The notes under the pieces are model-generated. The model searched no databases. It saw only the letters and a list, made by a program, of their open reading frames with translations, and had not been told where the DNA came from. Of a stretch of DNA of 52,438 bases, positions 49,173-52,438 are shown one piece after another. The number at the start of each line of letters is the position of its first letter. The stretch's first letter is position 1. Where the stretch lies: positions 1 to 52,438 of the forward strand of contig NZ_DAOKZA010000026.1 in NCBI RefSeq assembly GCF_035325925.1. The letters run 5' to 3'. A program made the translations under genes and the position numbers. Source of the stretch: Calidifontimicrobium sp035325925 (GTDB lineage Bacteria; Pseudomonadota; Gammaproteobacteria; Burkholderiales; Burkholderiaceae_C).

Positions 49173-49463
49173 TCACACGTCGAGCGTGTAGACCTCGGCC
49201 GCGGCGCGCTCGTCGGCGCTGTGGCCCTCGAGCGCGCGGTCCCACTCGGGGCCGTCGGCGCCGCGCGCCGGCACCAGCCCCTGCGTCATCACCGCCACCT
49301 CCTCGCTGCCGGCGTCGAACTCGGCCACCGGCTCGCGCGTGGCCAGGAACAGCCGTGCCACCGTCGGCCCGCCGGCGTCGATGAGCACCAGGTACCGCGC
49401 CGGCGCGCGGTGCGGCGCCCCGCCGTGCGCCGGCGGCACCGCGATGCCGTAGTTCTGCCCCAT
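49173..49463 (-). CDS. conserved small protein of unknown function
   Basis: The 96-residue product starts MGQNYGIAVPPAHGGAPHRA, followed by a strand-rich part (RYLVLIDAGGPTVARLFLAT) and a C-terminal stretch with acidic residues ending EVYTLDV. It is soluble and without signal or cysteine. The AT-poor codon usage matches that of the neighbours and hydrophobic/charged periodicity looks protein-like. Similar ORFs exist in related genomes to my recollection, unchecked. Its role is unknown. CATCAT on the minus strand lies seven bases before its start. Confidence 0.62.
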   Translation of the reverse strand: MGQNYGIAVPPAHGGAPHRAPARYLVLIDAGGPTVARLFLATREPVAEFDAGSEEVAVMTQGLVPARGADGPEWDRALEGHSADERAAAEVYTLDV

Positions 49464-49500
49464 GCGGCCGATGATGCCACGCGACCTGCGCCGCGCCGCG

Positions 49501-50196
49501 TCAGCCGCGCGTGCCGAAGATCGCGCTGCCGACGCGCACGATGGTCGCCCCCTCGGCGACGGCCGCGTCGAGGTCGGCGCTCATGCCCATCGACAGCGTG
49601 TCCAGCGCCAGCCCGCCGTCGCGCAGCGACTGCAGCAGCTCGCGCAGCGCGCGGTGCGGCCGGCGCTGCTGCTCGAAGTCGCCCGCCGGCTCGGGGATCG
49701 CCATCAGCCCGCGCAGCGCCACGCGCTCGCGCGGCAGCGCGGCCACCGCGCGCGCCAGCGCCGCCGCGTCGGCCGGCGCGACGCCGCTCTTGCTGGCCTC
49801 GCCGCTGACGTTGACCTGCAGGCACAGCTGCAGCGGCGGCAGCGACGGCGGGCGCTGCTCGGCCAGGCGCTGCGCGACCTTCAGCCGGTCCACCGCGTGC
49901 ACCCAGTCGAACGCCTCGGCCACCGCGCGCGTCTTGTTGCTCTGCAAGGGCCCGATCAGGTGCCACTCGAGCCGATCGCGCAGGTCGGCCAGTGCGGCCA
50001 TCTTGGCCAGCGCCTCCTGCACGTAGTTCTCGCCGAAGGCGCACTGGCCGGCGGCGTGCGCCGCGCGCACCGCGTCGGCGCCGAAGGTCTTGCTCACCGC
50101 GAGCAGCGTGACGCTTTGCACGGGCCGACCGGCGCGCTCGCACGCCGCGGCGATGCGCCCTCGGACTTCTTGTAACTTGGCCGATATGGTCGCCAT
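49501..50196 (-). CDS. PLP homeostasis protein YggS
   Basis: The 231-residue product is a YggS/PROSC family member. The PLP-binding Lys36 lies in LLAVSKTFGADAV, at the same number as in E. coli. Other marks are FGENYVQEALAKM, WHLIGPLQSNKTRAV, VHAVDRLKVAQRL, QVNVSGEASKSGV and LSMGMSADLDAAVAEGATIV with RVGSAIFG at the end. It buffers pyridoxal phosphate and affects amino acid metabolism. It is divergent from pilT; their promoters overlap within 26 bp, an arrangement typical of many proteobacteria (yggS beside pilT). Confidence 0.94.
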   Translation of the reverse strand: MATISAKLQEVRGRIAAACERAGRPVQSVTLLAVSKTFGADAVRAAHAAGQCAFGENYVQEALAKMAALADLRDRLEWHLIGPLQSNKTRAVAEAFDWVHAVDRLKVAQRLAEQRPPSLPPLQLCLQVNVSGEASKSGVAPADAAALARAVAALPRERVALRGLMAIPEPAGDFEQQRRPHRALRELLQSLRDGGLALDTLSMGMSADLDAAVAEGATIVRVGSAIFGTRG

Positions 50197-50199
50197 AAT
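50170..50199 (+). promoter_or_regulatory. sigma70 promoter of pilT
   Basis: TTGTAA (50170-50175) and CATAAT (50194-50199) are 18 bases apart, with the expected transcript start about 15 bases before the pilT ATG. The -10 overlaps the yggS start codon, so the two divergent promoters must interfere. No Shine-Dalgarno sequence is seen in the short leader. Confidence 0.55.
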
Positions 50200-50221
50200 C
50201 GATCGAGCTTAGTCTGTCTTC

Positions 50222-51265
50222 ATGGACATCACCCAGCTGTTGGCCTTTTCGGTCAAGAACAAGGCCTCGGACCTGCACCTGTCGGCGGGTCTGCCGCCGA
50301 TGATCCGCGTGCACGGCGACGTGCGCCGCATCAATGTCGACCCGCTCGAGCACAAGCAGGTGCACGACATGGTGTACGACATCATGAACGACAGCCAGCG
50401 CAAGCACTACGAGGACACACTCGAGTGCGACTTCTCGTTCGAGATCCAGGGGCTGGCGCGCTTTCGCGTCAACGCGTTCAACCAGAACCGCGGCGCCGGC
50501 GCGGTGTTCCGCACGATCCCGAGCAAGATCCTGACGCTCGAGCAGCTCAACGCGCCGAAGGTGTTCGCCGAGCTCGCGCTGAAGCCGCGCGGGCTGGTGC
50601 TGGTGACCGGGCCGACCGGCTCGGGCAAGAGCACCACGCTGGCGGCGATGGTCAACCACCTCAACGAGAACGAGTACGGCCACATCCTCACCGTCGAGGA
50701 CCCGATCGAGTTCGTGCACGAGAGCAAGAAGTGCCTGATCAACCAGCGCGAGGTCGGGCCGCACACGCTGAGCTTCGCCAACGCGCTGCGCAGCGCGCTG
50801 CGCGAGGACCCCGACGCGATCCTCGTCGGCGAGATGCGCGACCTGGAGACGATCCGCCTGGCGCTGACCGCCGCCGAAACCGGGCACCTGGTGTTCGGCA
50901 CGCTGCACACGAGCAGCGCCGCGAAGACGATCGACCGCGTCGTCGACGTGTTCCCCGCCGCCGAGAAGGAGATGGTGCGCGCGATGCTGTCGGAGTCGCT
51001 GGTGGCGGTGATCTCGCAGACGCTGTGCAAGCTCAAGGACGGCTCGGGGCGCGTGGCGGCGCACGAGATCATGCTCGGCACCTCGGCGATCCGCAACCTG
51101 ATCCGCGAGAACAAGATCGCGCAGATGTACTCGGCGATCCAGACCGGGCAGAGCCAGGGCATGCAGACGCTCGACCAGAACCTGGCCGAGCTGGTGCGGC
51201 GCAGCGTGATCTCGCCGGCCGAGGCGCGCGCCAAGGCCAAGACGCCCGAGAACTTCCCCGGCTGA
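50222..51265 (+). CDS. pilT: type IV pilus retraction ATPase PilT
   Basis: The 347-residue product has the N-terminal PAS-like domain and the secretion ATPase core: Walker A GPTGSGKST (130-138), Asp box ILTVEDPIEF, Walker B DAILVGEMRD, His box TGHLVFGTLHT, and the C-terminal AIRNLIRENK motif that is required for retraction. It pulls pili back from the cell and powers twitching. pilU follows 34 bases downstream on the same strand. Confidence 0.96.
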   Translation: MDITQLLAFSVKNKASDLHLSAGLPPMIRVHGDVRRINVDPLEHKQVHDMVYDIMNDSQRKHYEDTLECDFSFEIQGLARFRVNAFNQNRGAGAVFRTIPSKILTLEQLNAPKVFAELALKPRGLVLVTGPTGSGKSTTLAAMVNHLNENEYGHILTVEDPIEFVHESKKCLINQREVGPHTLSFANALRSALREDPDAILVGEMRDLETIRLALTAAETGHLVFGTLHTSSAAKTIDRVVDVFPAAEKEMVRAMLSESLVAVISQTLCKLKDGSGRVAAHEIMLGTSAIRNLIRENKIAQMYSAIQTGQSQGMQTLDQNLAELVRRSVISPAEARAKAKTPENFPG

Positions 51266-51299
51266 GCGGCAGCGCCGCCCCATTCGTCAAGGAATCGGC

Positions 51300-52436
51300 A
51301 TGGAACGTGACCAGGCCTCCAAATTCGTCCACGACCTGCTGCGGCTGATGGTGTCGCGCAACGGCTCGGACCTGTTCCTCACCGCCGACTTCCCGCCGGC
51401 GATCAAGGTCGACGGCAAGATCGCCAAGGTCAGCCCGCAGCCGCTCACCGGCCAGCACACGCTGGCGCTGGCGCGCTCGGTGATGAACGACAAGCAGGCC
51501 GCCGAGTTCGAGCGCACCAAGGAGTGCAACTTCGCGATCTCGCCGCAGGGCATCGGGCGCTTCCGCGTCAACGCGTTCCTGCAGCAGGGCAACGTGGGGC
51601 TGGTGATGCGCACGATCCCGGCCACCATCCCGACCATCGACACACTGGGCCTGCCGAAGATCCTGAAGGACGTCGCGATGACCAAGCGCGGGCTGGTCAT
51701 CTTCGTCGGCGCCACCGGCAGCGGCAAGACCACGTCGCTGGCGGCGATGGTCGACTGGCGCAACGAGAACTCGTACGGCCACATCATCACCGTCGAGGAC
51801 CCGGTGGAGTTCGTGCACCCGCACAAGAACTGCATCGTCACGCAGCGCGAGATCGGCATCGACACCGACGGCTGGGAGATCGCGCTGAAGAACACGCTGC
51901 GCCAGGCGCCCGACGTGATCCTGATGGGCGAGATCCGCGACCGCGAGACGATGGAGCACGCGGTGGCCTTCGCCGAGACCGGCCACCTGTGCATGGCCAC
52001 GCTGCACGCCAACAGCTCGAACCAGGCGCTGGACCGCATCATCAACTTCTTCCCCGAGGAGCGCCGGCCGCAGCTGCTGATGGACCTGTCGCTGAACCTC
52101 AAGGCCATCGTCAGCCAGCGCCTGCTGCCGCGCCAGGAGACCAAGGGCCGCATCGCCGCGGTCGAGATCATGATCAACACGCCGCTGGTGGCCGACATGA
52201 TCTTCAAGGGCGAGGTCGGCGAGATCAAGGAACTGATGAAGCGCAGCCGCGAGCTGGGCATGCAGACCTTCGACCAGGCGCTGTTCGACCTGTACGAGGC
52301 GCGCCTGATCACCTACGAAGACGCGCTGCGCAACGCCGACTCGCTGAACGACCTGCGGCTGAACATCAAGCTCAACAGCCAGCGCGCGCGCAGCCCCGAC
52401 CTGGCGGCGGGCACCGAGCACCTGACCATCGTCTGA
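51300..52436 (+). CDS. pilU: type IV pilus retraction accessory ATPase PilU
   Basis: The 378-residue PilT paralogue has Walker A GATGSGKTT, Asp box IITVEDPVEFV, Walker B PDVILMGEIRDRET and His box TGHLCMATLHANSSNQALDR. The C-terminal tail (SLNDLRLNIKLNSQ) is characteristic of PilU and lacks the AIRNLIRE signature of PilT. PilU supports PilT-dependent retraction. AAGGAA is the likely ribosome site. The gene ends two bases before the window edge and is complete. Confidence 0.95.
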   Translation: MERDQASKFVHDLLRLMVSRNGSDLFLTADFPPAIKVDGKIAKVSPQPLTGQHTLALARSVMNDKQAAEFERTKECNFAISPQGIGRFRVNAFLQQGNVGLVMRTIPATIPTIDTLGLPKILKDVAMTKRGLVIFVGATGSGKTTSLAAMVDWRNENSYGHIITVEDPVEFVHPHKNCIVTQREIGIDTDGWEIALKNTLRQAPDVILMGEIRDRETMEHAVAFAETGHLCMATLHANSSNQALDRIINFFPEERRPQLLMDLSLNLKAIVSQRLLPRQETKGRIAAVEIMINTPLVADMIFKGEVGEIKELMKRSRELGMQTFDQALFDLYEARLITYEDALRNADSLNDLRLNIKLNSQRARSPDLAAGTEHLTIV

Positions 52437-52438
52437 GC

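Overview
The window is a continuous chromosomal segment of a very GC-rich betaproteobacterium of the order Burkholderiales. The proteins read most like those of the Rubrivivax/Leptothrix/Piscinibacter group. Supporting signs are a Bug-type tripartite tricarboxylate receptor, a fused indolepyruvate ferredoxin oxidoreductase, the 'SpecificRecomb' membrane protein, paired pilT-pilU, and uniformly high third-position GC. I saw no compositional island, insertion sequence, prophage, tRNA, rRNA or CRISPR array. Exact taxonomy is inference.

Layout. 1-7.3 kb: the start of rpe, then apaG, a large membrane protein, mltA, and a leftward group (pcm, an EamA exporter, a diguanylate cyclase, an Lrp/AsnC regulator). 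7.5-12.1 kb: a 1193-residue indolepyruvate ferredoxin oxidoreductase divergent from the Lrp gene, a small exported protein and a BON lipoprotein. 12.2-15.7 kb: a Nudix hydrolase, cytochrome b561 and three tandem YceI genes. 15.8-22 kb: a complete TRAP transporter followed by an amidase and a metallo-beta-lactamase-fold hydrolase, plausibly one uptake and catabolism unit; the large permease carries an odd EPPGA repeat tract. 22.1-30.3 kb: an unknown exported protein, a DUF302 protein, a RavA/ViaA-like ATPase and VWA pair, a three-gene LytS/LytTR-type signalling operon, and a DUF4136 lipoprotein. 30.3-36.8 kb: Rep helicase, a membrane protein, an AEC carrier, tgt and queA. 36.9-44.1 kb: recG, oxyR, dps, a secreted beta-propeller-like protein and prfC. 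44.1-52.4 kb: a TerB-like protein, ubiA, proC, gdhA, a Bug receptor, a small conserved ORF, yggS, pilT and pilU.

Functional links. OxyR and Dps form an oxidative-stress pair. QueA and Tgt are two steps of queuosine synthesis. PilT and PilU drive pilus retraction. EamA and Pcm are translationally coupled, as are cytochrome b561 and the first YceI, the two TRAP permease subunits, and the kinase, small membrane protein and regulator.

Most unusual signals: (1) a 19-bp-arm palindrome inserted in frame in recG; (2) palindromic EPPGA-coding repeats in the TRAP permease; (3) the coupled kinase/membrane-protein/regulator operon with an Ala/Glu-rich helical sensor, next to the RavA/ViaA-like pair; (4) a -10-like hexamer repeatedly placed six or seven bases before start codons, suggesting leaderless mRNAs; (5) a nested 107-nt inverted repeat between queA and tgt; (6) a pcm frame without its normal stop that runs antisense into mltA.
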